In this document: positions 38,702-47,382 of the stretch, in pieces
How the letters are laid out: each line of letters begins with the position of its first letter
Position numbering within the stretch: the first letter of the stretch is position 1
NCBI GenBank assembly: GCA_019429205.1
Contig: JAHYIT010000004.1
Coordinates: forward strand, 1-64,000
Direction of reading: 5' to 3'
Length of the DNA stretch: 64,000 bases
Source: Mariniphaga sp.
GTDB lineage: Bacteria > Bacteroidota > Bacteroidia > Bacteroidales > Prolixibacteraceae
The notes under the pieces: generated by a model
Databases searched by the model: none
Seen by the model: the letters and a program-made list of their open reading frames with translations, nothing else
Told to the model about the DNA's origin: nothing
Made by a program: the position numbers and the translations under genes

Positions 38702-39053
38702 TCTGACTCCTTTCCATCACCAGCGAAACCGATTCAGCAAACCGTAAGGCATGAGGTTTGTCCACTTCCACACTCGCCCATTTCACTTTTTCATCTTCGA
38801 GAATGAGATCGAGAATTTTTTGAGTGAGCACCTCCAGTAATTTGAACCGTCCGTTCTGAACCAGGGCAATCACTTTTTTGGTAATGGTTTTGTAATCCAG
38901 AATATCCACCGGTTCATCGGCTTCCAGTGCTTCGTGTGAAATGTCAGTTTCTATTTCAAAATTAATTATCACGTCCTGCTTGTTTACCAGCTCTTCAGGA
39001 TTGAACCCGATGTAGGTTCGCAGCAACAGGTTTTTAACTTTTATTCGTGCCAT
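38694..39053 (-). CDS. folB: Dihydroneopterin aldolase
   Basis: IKVKNLLLRTYIGFNPEELVNKQDVIINFEIETD; VEVDKPHALRFAESVSL. Confidence 0.9.
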   Translation of the reverse strand: MARIKVKNLLLRTYIGFNPEELVNKQDVIINFEIETDISHEALEADEPVDILDYKTITKKVIALVQNGRFKLLEVLTQKILDLILEDEKVKWASVEVDKPHALRFAESVSLVMERSQND

Positions 39054-39068
39054 ATTGAATTGAAATAA

Positions 39069-39797
39069 TTAAGCGTTTTGACCTAAATTTTCTCCGCCAT
39101 CTGCAAACAACAATTGCCCTGTGAGGTGATCGTTTTCCAGAATAAAATCCAGAGTTTTCAGAATTGGTTCCAGGCCACCCGGTTTTTTCATGGGAATGTT
39201 TTCAGCCAAATTTCTGAGGTATTCTTCATCTTTATCCTCAGGCGGAAGTGTAACTCCGGGCGCAATGGCATTCACCCTGATTTCAGGGGAAAATTCCAGC
39301 GCAGCCATTTTTGTGAGTTCCCAAAGTCCTTTTTTGGAAAGCGAATAGGCGGCAAAATTTGATTTGTTTGTGGTAATCCGGGTATCTGCAAAATTGATGA
39401 TATTGCCTTTTTTGCATTGGTTGGCAAAATCGCGCATCAGCAAAAACGGGGCTTTCAGGTTTACGTTCATCTGGCTGTCAAACAGTTTGGTATCTGTTTC
39501 TTTCAGGTAGCCCGGATTAAAAAGCGAGGCATTATTCACCAATAAATGAAATGGGCCGAATTCAGAAATTACGATCGGAATCAACTTCTCCACCTCGTCC
39601 TCCTTAACCAGATTGGTTTTTACCCGTGCAAATTTTTGATGCGGGTATTTTTGGCGAAGTTCAATCTCCAGCTCTTCTGCCGGTTTTTCCGACGAATTAA
39701 AATGAATGATAATATTCCATCCTTTGGAAGCCAGATGTTCAGCAAGCGATTTCCCCATCCGTTTCGATGCACCTGTTATTAATGCTGTTCTGTTCAT
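39069..39797 (-). CDS. SDR-family oxidoreductase, pteridine-reductase/FolM-like by context
   Basis: TALITGASKRMGKSLAEHLASKGWNIIIHFNSS; YSLSKKGLWELTKMAALEFSPEIRVNAIAPG; adjacent to folB-folK. Confidence 0.8.
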   Translation of the reverse strand: MNRTALITGASKRMGKSLAEHLASKGWNIIIHFNSSEKPAEELEIELRQKYPHQKFARVKTNLVKEDEVEKLIPIVISEFGPFHLLVNNASLFNPGYLKETDTKLFDSQMNVNLKAPFLLMRDFANQCKKGNIINFADTRITTNKSNFAAYSLSKKGLWELTKMAALEFSPEIRVNAIAPGVTLPPEDKDEEYLRNLAENIPMKKPGGLEPILKTLDFILENDHLTGQLLFADGGENLGQNA

Positions 39798-39895
39798 ACA
39801 AAAATGTTTCTTTAAAACTACAAAATCTGTAAGAACAAAACACCATTCTCAGAAATTTGTTTCAGAATATGCCGGACAGCATTAAACAACAAATG

Positions 39896-40507
39896 TTATT
39901 TTGTGTAAGTATTCAGCTTGCTCAGGTATTTCCCAATAATATCGAATTCCAGGTTAATTACGGTTCCTTCTTTAAACGTGTGGAAATTGGTTACTTCGTA
40001 TGTAAAAGGAATGATCGCCACCTGAAACGAATAGTCTTTTGAATTGACTACTGTGAGGCTCACGCCATTTACCGAAACCGAACCTTTTTCAACAGTCATG
40101 TAGCCTTGTTTGGCTTTTTCAATATCGAAATCGTATTCAAAAGTGTAATACCAGCTTCCGTCGGCTTCTTCCACTTTGGTGCACACAGCAGTTTGGTCCA
40201 CGTGGCCTTGCACAATGTGCCCGTCCAGCCGGCCATTCATAGCCATGCTGCGTTCGAGGTTTACTTTCGAACCCACTTCCAGCAATCCCAGGTTCGATTT
40301 TAGCAGTGTTTCCTTTATGGCTGTTACTTTGTAGGTTTTGGCTTTTTTGTTCACCTCTACCACGGTTAAACAAACCCCATTGTGCGACAGGCTTTGGTCC
40401 ACTCTCAACTCACCGGCAAACGAGCAGGTGAGTGTAAAATGCACATTTTCCTTCTCTTTTTCTATGGCAGTAACTGTTCCAAATTCTTCAATTATTCCTG
40501 AAAACAT
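39896..40507 (-). CDS. ribE: Riboflavin synthase alpha chain
   Basis: MFSGIIEEFGTV; SLSHNGVCLTVVEV; GHIVQGHVDQTAV; duplicated lumazine-binding fold. Confidence 0.94.
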   Translation of the reverse strand: MFSGIIEEFGTVTAIEKEKENVHFTLTCSFAGELRVDQSLSHNGVCLTVVEVNKKAKTYKVTAIKETLLKSNLGLLEVGSKVNLERSMAMNGRLDGHIVQGHVDQTAVCTKVEEADGSWYYTFEYDFDIEKAKQGYMTVEKGSVSVNGVSLTVVNSKDYSFQVAIIPFTYEVTNFHTFKEGTVINLEFDIIGKYLSKLNTYTK

Positions 40508-40510
40508 GTT

Positions 40511-40545
40511 AGTTTAAAGTTTAAAATTTAATGTTTAAAGTTTTG
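40511..40545. repeat. Heptanucleotide tandem array (AGTTTAA-type, about 5 degenerate units) upstream of ribE
   Basis: AGTTTAA AGTTTAA AATTTAA TGTTTAA AGTTTTG. Confidence 0.8.
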
Positions 40546-40547
40546 AG

Positions 40548-40613
40548 CTGGTGACTCAAGTTCACCTGCTCAATTTATTTTATTTATTCATCAGGTGAAC
40601 TTTGAGTCACCAG
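40548..40613. repeat. Long near-perfect inverted repeat between cysS and ribE
   Basis: CTGGTGACTCAAGTTCACCTG (40548-40568) versus CAGGTGAACTTTGAGTCACCAG (40592-40613): 21/22-nt arms, one indel, 23-nt spacer. Confidence 0.85.
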
Positions 40614-40618
40614 ATGAA

Positions 40619-42097
40619 TTATTTCAGACTCCATTCAAATCCTTCTTTGGTATCTTTAATTTCCACACCCAGCGCATTCAGTTCGTTACGGATTTTATCA
40701 GAAGTTGCCCAGTCTTTGCGGGCTTTGGCTTCCAGACGAAGATTCAGTACCAAATCGATAATCTTATTCACAATTTCATTGCTTCCATTCTGCGCTCCAG
40801 CAGTTTCCGGTTTTAATCCCAAAATTTCAAAAACAACGGTATGGAAAAATGATTTCAACTCCTTCAAATCTGAATCGGATATTTTTTGCTGCCCGGCTTT
40901 CACTGAATTAATCATCCGTGCACCATCGAATAAATGTGCAATGGCAACTGCGCTGTTTAAATCGTCGTTCAGTGCTGCAAAGCATTTTTCTTTCAAACCG
41001 GCCACATCCACGGTTGATTGTTCTGAAACCGGCAGTTTTTCCAATGTTTCCAAAGCTGTAAAAAGGCGTTCCAATCCTTTTTCGGAGGCTTGCAGCGCTT
41101 CGTTCGAAAAATCGATTGTGCTTCGGTAGTGCGCCTGCAAAATAAAAAAACGGATGGTCATAGGTGAATAAGATTTTTCCAGCATTTCGTGGTTGCCCGA
41201 AAACAATTCATCAAGTGTAATGAAGTTCCCCAGCGAACGGGCCATTTTCTGTCCGTTAATGGTAATCATGTTGTTGTGCATCCAGTAACGCACCGCTTCT
41301 TTTCCCTGGCTGGCCGTTGATTGGGCAATTTCACATTCGTGGTGCGGGAAAGTCAAATCCATTCCTCCACCATGAATGTCGAAAACATTGCCAAGGTATT
41401 TGGTGCTCATTGAAGAACATTCAAGGTGCCAGCCCGGATAACCGTCGCTCCAATTCGAAGGCCAGCGCATAATATGTTCCGGTGTGGCTTTTTTCCACAA
41501 CGCAAAATCGAACGGGTTTTTCTTTTCATCCTGGCCTTCCAGTTGCCGGGTATTGGTTTTTATATCATCGAGATTCCGGCCTGAAAGTTTTCCGTACCGG
41601 TATTTTTCGTTGTATTTTTCCACATCGAAATAAACCGAACCATTCACTTCATAAGCGAAACCGTTTTTCAAAATGGAATGAATAAGCTGCTGTTGCTCGA
41701 TGATATGTCCGGATGCCCGTGGTTCTATATTTGGCGGTAAAACGTTCAATTCCCGCATGTTCTGATGGAAGGTGTTCATATATTTCTGTACCACCTCCAT
41801 AGGTTCGAGTTGTTCCACCCGTGCCTTTTTTGAAATTTTGTCTTCACCCGATTCGTCGGCTTCATTTTCCAGGTGGCCAACATCAGTAATATTACGCACG
41901 TAACGTACTTTGTAGCCGATAAATGTAAGGTAACGATACAGCAGATCGAATGTAATATTGGGCCGGGCATGCCCCAAATGCGAGTTACTGTAAACCGTGG
42001 GTCCGCAAACATACAAACCCACTTTGCCTTCAACCAGCGGTTTAAACAGCTCCTTTTTTCGCGTTAATGTATTGTAAATAACCAGTTGGTCCTTCAT
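40619..42097 (-). CDS. cysS: Cysteinyl-tRNA synthetase
   Basis: [52 protein letters not shown]. Confidence 0.97.
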   Translation of the reverse strand: MKDQLVIYNTLTRKKELFKPLVEGKVGLYVCGPTVYSNSHLGHARPNITFDLLYRYLTFIGYKVRYVRNITDVGHLENEADESGEDKISKKARVEQLEPMEVVQKYMNTFHQNMRELNVLPPNIEPRASGHIIEQQQLIHSILKNGFAYEVNGSVYFDVEKYNEKYRYGKLSGRNLDDIKTNTRQLEGQDEKKNPFDFALWKKATPEHIMRWPSNWSDGYPGWHLECSSMSTKYLGNVFDIHGGGMDLTFPHHECEIAQSTASQGKEAVRYWMHNNMITINGQKMARSLGNFITLDELFSGNHEMLEKSYSPMTIRFFILQAHYRSTIDFSNEALQASEKGLERLFTALETLEKLPVSEQSTVDVAGLKEKCFAALNDDLNSAVAIAHLFDGARMINSVKAGQQKISDSDLKELKSFFHTVVFEILGLKPETAGAQNGSNEIVNKIIDLVLNLRLEAKARKDWATSDKIRNELNALGVEIKDTKEGFEWSLK

Positions 42098-42178
42098 ACG
42101 GTTGAAAATTGTACCAGGTGTTGCAAAGTTAAAATAAAATGGAGGAAAACAGTGAAAAAATTGCTGCCTGCATGAGGC

Positions 42179-42868
42179 TTATTCCGGTTTGGTTAAAGGT
42201 TCTTCAGTTAATTCTTGCGAAACCGGAGATTCCTCTTCTGATAATTGTTCCTCTTTATCGAGGGTATTAAATTGTTTCCTGTAAAACAGCAGAATGGAAA
42301 ATATTCCAACAGTTATTGAAGAATCGGCAATGTTGAAAACCGGACGGAAAAAAATAAATTCGTTTCCACCCCAGAATGGCACCCACTCAGGCAAAGTGGT
42401 TTGAATCATTGGGAAATAAAACATATCGACCACCCGACCGTGCAGAAACGTAGCATAACCGCCTCCTTCGGGTAAAAAGCCGGCAACCTGGCCGTAACTG
42501 TGATTAAAAATCATTCCGTAAAAAAGGCTGTCAATAATATTCCCGATGGCGCCGGAAAAAATGAGCGCAATACAAACCAAAAAACCGAAAGGAATTTCTT
42601 TGTGCCGGGTTAGCCTGAAAAGATACCAGCCAATAGCAATTACAGCAAAAATTCTGAAAATACTCAAAAACATTTTTCCGTATTCGCCGGCAAATTCAAA
42701 TCCGAAAGCCATTCCGTTATTCTCCACAAAATGAAGAATAAAAAAATCTTTAATAACCACGATTTCTTCACCAAGAGAAAGATTGGTTTTAATCCAGATC
42801 TTCAGTACCTGGTCAATAATCAGCACCAAAAAAATTATTATAAGTAGCCTGGTAGTACGATTCTTCAT
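42179..42868 (-). CDS. lspA: Lipoprotein signal peptidase
   Basis: FLVLIIDQVLKIWIKTNL; NNGMAFGFEF; GAIGNIIDSLFYG; VFNIADSSITVG. Confidence 0.93.
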   Translation of the reverse strand: MKNRTTRLLIIIFLVLIIDQVLKIWIKTNLSLGEEIVVIKDFFILHFVENNGMAFGFEFAGEYGKMFLSIFRIFAVIAIGWYLFRLTRHKEIPFGFLVCIALIFSGAIGNIIDSLFYGMIFNHSYGQVAGFLPEGGGYATFLHGRVVDMFYFPMIQTTLPEWVPFWGGNEFIFFRPVFNIADSSITVGIFSILLFYRKQFNTLDKEEQLSEEESPVSQELTEEPLTKPE

Positions 42869-42944
42869 AACATGTCACAAAAAAACTCCCGGATATTTTC
42901 CTGATAAGAAAACTCCGGGAACATGTAAAAGTTTATTTGAGTAT

Positions 42945-43322
42945 CTATCCCAGGCTTCTTTTTGCATCGATGCACAACGTAGCATGAGGAACTGCGCGCA
43001 GTCGATCCTTGGAAATTAGTTTTCCGGTTTCCCGGCAAATCCCGTAGGTTTTATTCTCAATTCGTACCAGGGCAGCCTGTAAATGCTGAATAAATTTCAA
43101 CTGCCTTTGAGCCAGTTTTCCAGCCTCCTCTTTCGAAAGTGTAGCAGCACCTTCTTCCAATACTTTAAATGTGGGTGAGGTATCCTGCGTGTCGTTACCA
43201 TCACCTTGAGTAATGGAGCTTCTGTACATGTCATAATCTTCCTGAGCTTTCTCAAGCTTTCTAAGTATGATTTGTTTAAATTCCATCAACTCTTCATCCG
43301 AATATCTGGTTTTTTCTCCCAT
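42945..43322 (-). CDS. DksA/TraR-like protein with degenerate zinc finger (2 Cys)
   Basis: KTYGICRETGKLISKDRLRAVPHATLCIDAK. Confidence 0.85.
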   Translation of the reverse strand: MGEKTRYSDEELMEFKQIILRKLEKAQEDYDMYRSSITQGDGNDTQDTSPTFKVLEEGAATLSKEEAGKLAQRQLKFIQHLQAALVRIENKTYGICRETGKLISKDRLRAVPHATLCIDAKRSLG

Positions 43323-43412
43323 AACAATAGGGTTTTAAATTATTTCCTTTTCAAACTAATTTTGCCGAAAATAGTAAATTTTTATTACCCTTTTCAGGCT
43401 GTATAACATATC

Positions 43413-46400
43413 TTACTCCTGTTTCGAAACAACTATACCAATAGAAACGTCTTTGTCAATTTCAACTTCTTTGGCTGTTGCATCTCTTAGTTCGTCAACA
43501 AGTTGAAGGTCAACGGCCAAAGTTTGGGCGCAAATATAGTTTTTAAAATTTAATACCGCATCATTAATTGCATCGTGCTTTTGAATAATCAGCTGAATGC
43601 GGTCGGTAACCTCAAATCCACTTTCTTTCCTCAGGTTCTGGATTTTATTGATGAATTCGCGCGCATAACCTTCCTGTTTCAGCTCTTCGGTTACATCAAT
43701 ATCCAGCGCAATAGTCAATTGCCCTTCGGAGGCTACAGTCCAGCAGGGAATGTCTTCCGTCTGAACTTCAACATCATCTTTTGTGATGGCAATTTTCTGA
43801 TCCCCGGCATCAATTTCCACAGTGCCTGCATTTTCCAGTTCAGCAATTTTGTGCTGATCGAACTGTACGATTGCGCCCGCTATTTGTTTCATTAGTTTCC
43901 CGTATTTGGGCCCCAGCGTTTTAAAATTGGGTTTTATTTTCTTTTTGATGATACCTTCGGTATCGGTCAGAAACTCCACTTCTTTCACATTCACTTCGGT
44001 TAGAATGATGTCTTTAACCGCCTCGAACTGCTCACGGAAATGCGGATTGAGCACCGGCACCATAATTTTGGCCAGCGGTTGCCTCACTTTCAGCTTTTCT
44101 TTTCGGCGCAGGGCCAGAATCATGGAAGAAGCCTTTTGGGCGATTCCCATTTTTTCTTCCAGGTCTTTGTCTATCAACTTTTCATCGTAACCCGGAAAAT
44201 CAGCGAGATGAACGCTCTGGTCGATTTCTTTACCTGTGGCTTTATTCAAGTCGGCAAAAAGCAAGTCGGCATAGAACGGGGCTATGGGCGCCATCAGTTT
44301 GGCCACGGTTACCAAACTGGTGTAAAGTGTTTGGTAGGCCGAAATTTTATCGGTGGAATATTCTCCTCCCCAGTATCTCTTCCGGCTGAGGCGCACAAAC
44401 CAGTTGCTCAGGTTTTCGGTTACAAATTCTGAAATGGCCCGGCCCGCGCGGGTCGGCTCGTAGTTTTCGTAACTTTCGCCCACTACTTTTACCAATGAGT
44501 TCAGCAGCGAGATAATCCAGCGGTCGAGTTCGGGACGCTGTTCAACCGGAATTTCTTCTTCGGCATACCTGAAATTGTCCACATTGGCATAAAGCGCAAA
44601 GAAATTGTATGTATTGTAAAGTGTTCCGAAGAATTTCCGTTTCATTTCTTCCACACCTTCCACATCAAATTTCAGGTTGTCCCAGGGTTGGGCGTTGGTA
44701 ATCATATACCAGCGCAGCGGGTCAGAACCGTATTTGTCGATGGTGTAGAACGGATCGACGGCGTTGCCCAGGCGTTTCGACATTTTATTGCCGCTTTTGT
44801 CGAGCACCAGTCCGTTGGAAATGATGTTTTTAAACGAAACCGAATCGCTCACCATGGTGGCAATGGCGTGCAATGTAAAAAACCATCCGCGGGTCTGGTC
44901 CACACCTTCGGCAATAAAATCGGCAGGAAACAGACGAGCCCCACCCCATCCCTCCCCCAGGGGGAGGGTGTTCAGGGCAGTGGTTATTTTGTAAAGTACT
45001 CCTTCAATATTATTGATAATTTCTTCATTTTTAAACCGAAGGACTTCAAAACCCACTTGATTCAGAATCTCAGTTCTCTGTTTATCCGAAATATCCTTGT
45101 CAGGTAATGAATGATAACCTCCATCCACCTCGATAATTAAATGTTTTTTCAGACAAACAAAATCAACAATAAACTGATCAATAATATGTTGTCTGCGAAA
45201 CTTATAATTTGCTAAACCACGATTTTTGAGATTCTGCCACAAAAACTTTTCTGCCTCTGTTGGATTTTCTTTTTGTTTTTTGGCAAGTTCTTTTAACAAA
45301 CCATAACTCGAATCTCTTGCAGTCTGCCATTTCGGAGTTGCGGATTCTCCCCCTTTGGGGGAGTTAGAGGGGGCTCCTGTTTCAAATGGATAATGATGTT
45401 GGGCATAAGGCATGGCACCCGAATCGAACCAAACATCAATCAAATCGGGTTCGCGGAACATTTTTTTGCCTGAAGGGGAAACCAGTACCACATTGTCAAT
45501 GTAAGGTTTGTGCAGGTCGATATTTTCAAAGTTCTCTTTTGAGTTATTTCCGGGTTTGAAATTCTTGTATGGATTTTCGATCATGAACCCGGCTCCAATT
45601 GCTTTTTCAATTTCCGCCATCAGCTCTTCTGTGGAACCAATGCATATTTCTTCCGAGCCATCTTCGGTGCGCCAAATGGGCAGCGGTGTTCCCCAGAACC
45701 GTGAACGGCTGAGGTTCCAGTCCACCAGATTTTCGAGCCAGTTGCCGAACCGGCCGGTGCCGGTTGACTGCGGTTTCCAGTTGATTGTGTTGTTCAGTTC
45801 CACCATGCGTTCTTTTACCGCTGTGGTTTTAATGAACCACGAATCGAGCGGATAATAAAGCACCGGCTTGTCAGTTCTCCAGCAGTGGGGATAACTGTGT
45901 GTAAGCTTTTCAATTTTGAATGCTTTGTTATCCAGCTTCAGCATCACCGAAATATCCACATCCACGGTGGGGTCGTCTTCGGTCAGTTTTTCGCTGTAAT
46001 CGTTTTTCACATACCGTCCCGAAAAATCGTGGTATTTTTCAGTATTTACGTATTTTTTTACAAAAGATTCGGCCATTTCCGAGATAAGAAAAAAGCGTCC
46101 TTTGCGGTCAACCAGCGCCTGTGTTTTGCCGTCGGTATCTTCCACAATGAGGGGCGAAATTCCGTTTTGTTTGGCCACACGGTCGTCGTCGGCGCCAAAT
46201 GTCGGGGCAATATGCACAATGCCGGTACCGTCTTCAATGGTTACAAAATCGCCGGTAATAACTTCAAATGCTTTTCCTTTGGGTTTTACCCACTCAATGA
46301 GTTGTTCGTACTGAACGCCGGCCAGTTCTTCGCCCGCATATTCAGCCAGCACTTTATACGGAATATTTTTATCCCCCTGGTTATATTCGTCAACCGGGGC

Positions 46401-47276
46401 ATTTTCACTTTCAACATTAAAATAAACGTGCAGCAGGTCTTTGGCCAAAATCAGTGTGACCGGAATTCCTGTGTAAGGATTAAAGGTTTTGATTTTTACA
46501 TACCGGATTTGTGGCCCTACTGCCAGTGCCGTATTCGACGGCAGTGTCCATGGTGTGGTGGTCCAGGCCAGAAAATAGAGGTCGGTGTCCACATTTTCAA
46601 ACAGAAACTTCGAGCGCTCGTTGCGGATGGCTTTAAACTGTGCCACGATGGTGGTGTCTTTCACATCGCGGTAGCAACCCGGCTGGTTTAGTTCGTGCGA
46701 ACTCAAACCCGTTCCGGCAGCAGGCGAATAGGGCTGAATGGTATAGCCTTTGTATAATAGTCCCTTGTTGTAAATTTGCTTCAGTAACCACCAGACGGTT
46801 TCAATGTAACGACTGTCGTAAGTGATGTAGGGGTCGTCCATGTTCACCCAGTAGCCCATAATGCGGGTGAGTTCTTCCCATTCGCGGGTATATTTCATTA
46901 CCTCCTTGCGGCAGGCGGCATTGTATTCTTCAACCGAAATTTTCTTTCCGATGTCTTCCTTTGTAATGTTCAGCGATTTTTCCACGCTCAGTTCCACCGG
47001 CAAACCGTGGGTGTCCCAGCCGGCTTTGCGGTGCACGCGGTAACCTTTCATGGTTTTGTAGCGGCAGAAAATATCCTTAATGGCACGGGCCATCACGTGA
47101 TGAATTCCCGGCATCCCGTTGGCCGAGGGCGGTCCTTCGTAAAACACAAAGGTTGGGTGGCCCTCGCGGGTGGAAATGCTTTTATGAAACGTGTCGTCTT
47201 CTTCCCATCGTTTTAATACCTCTTTATTGATCTGAGAGAGGTCTAATTGTTTGTATTCCTGAAATTTATTCACCAT
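43413..47276 (-). CDS. ileS: Isoleucyl-tRNA synthetase interrupted in-frame by a DUF559 domain
   Basis: HIGH-type signature region FYEGPPSANGMPGIHH; KMSKRLGN; host sequence WFDSGAMPYAQHHYPFE and LFPADFIAEGVDQTRGWFF separated by about 149 extra residues. Confidence 0.95.
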   Translation of the reverse strand: MVNKFQEYKQLDLSQINKEVLKRWEEDDTFHKSISTREGHPTFVFYEGPPSANGMPGIHHVMARAIKDIFCRYKTMKGYRVHRKAGWDTHGLPVELSVEKSLNITKEDIGKKISVEEYNAACRKEVMKYTREWEELTRIMGYWVNMDDPYITYDSRYIETVWWLLKQIYNKGLLYKGYTIQPYSPAAGTGLSSHELNQPGCYRDVKDTTIVAQFKAIRNERSKFLFENVDTDLYFLAWTTTPWTLPSNTALAVGPQIRYVKIKTFNPYTGIPVTLILAKDLLHVYFNVESENAPVDEYNQGDKNIPYKVLAEYAGEELAGVQYEQLIEWVKPKGKAFEVITGDFVTIEDGTGIVHIAPTFGADDDRVAKQNGISPLIVEDTDGKTQALVDRKGRFFLISEMAESFVKKYVNTEKYHDFSGRYVKNDYSEKLTEDDPTVDVDISVMLKLDNKAFKIEKLTHSYPHCWRTDKPVLYYPLDSWFIKTTAVKERMVELNNTINWKPQSTGTGRFGNWLENLVDWNLSRSRFWGTPLPIWRTEDGSEEICIGSTEELMAEIEKAIGAGFMIENPYKNFKPGNNSKENFENIDLHKPYIDNVVLVSPSGKKMFREPDLIDVWFDSGAMPYAQHHYPFETGAPSNSPKGGESATPKWQTARDSSYGLLKELAKKQKENPTEAEKFLWQNLKNRGLANYKFRRQHIIDQFIVDFVCLKKHLIIEVDGGYHSLPDKDISDKQRTEILNQVGFEVLRFKNEEIINNIEGVLYKITTALNTLPLGEGWGGARLFPADFIAEGVDQTRGWFFTLHAIATMVSDSVSFKNIISNGLVLDKSGNKMSKRLGNAVDPFYTIDKYGSDPLRWYMITNAQPWDNLKFDVEGVEEMKRKFFGTLYNTYNFFALYANVDNFRYAEEEIPVEQRPELDRWIISLLNSLVKVVGESYENYEPTRAGRAISEFVTENLSNWFVRLSRKRYWGGEYSTDKISAYQTLYTSLVTVAKLMAPIAPFYADLLFADLNKATGKEIDQSVHLADFPGYDEKLIDKDLEEKMGIAQKASSMILALRRKEKLKVRQPLAKIMVPVLNPHFREQFEAVKDIILTEVNVKEVEFLTDTEGIIKKKIKPNFKTLGPKYGKLMKQIAGAIVQFDQHKIAELENAGTVEIDAGDQKIAITKDDVEVQTEDIPCWTVASEGQLTIALDIDVTEELKQEGYAREFINKIQNLRKESGFEVTDRIQLIIQKHDAINDAVLNFKNYICAQTLAVDLQLVDELRDATAKEVEIDKDVSIGIVVSKQE
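44936..45376 (-). mobile_element. 441-bp in-frame insertion in ileS: DUF559 endonuclease-like domain bounded by GC-rich inverted terminal repeats with internal palindromes
   Basis: ENPTEAEKFLWQNLKNRGLANYKFRRQHIIDQFIVDFVCLKKHLIIEVDGGYHSL...EILNQVGFEVLRFKNEEIINNIEGVL. Ends GAGCCCCaccccatCCCTCCCCCAGGGGGAGGG and, reverse-complemented, GAGCCCCctctaaCTCCCCCAAAGGGGGAG. Confidence 0.8.
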
Positions 47277-47382
47277 AAAAAACTCCTTGTTCTGCTGCTT
47301 TCGTTAAAAAAATATGCAAATATAGGAATTTTTTAAGGGGAGTGTTTTTATATGGAAAGCTAAATCATGAATCGGATAACAT

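Noticed and set aside
44688-45107. Plus-strand ORFs across ileS and the insert as additional genes
   Set aside because: They are antisense to conserved IleRS/DUF559 coding sequence, show His/Gly/Arg-rich shadow composition and match no family.
44936-45376. Intein interpretation of the ileS insert
   Set aside because: No N-terminal Cys/Ser, no block B TxxH, no C-terminal His-Asn plus nucleophile, and DUF559 alone is not a Hint domain.
44936-45376. Assembly artefact or frameshift joining two genes in ileS
   Set aside because: Both IleRS halves continue in the same frame on either side with exactly 147 codons between the terminal repeats; an artefact would rarely keep the frame and have matching inverted ends.
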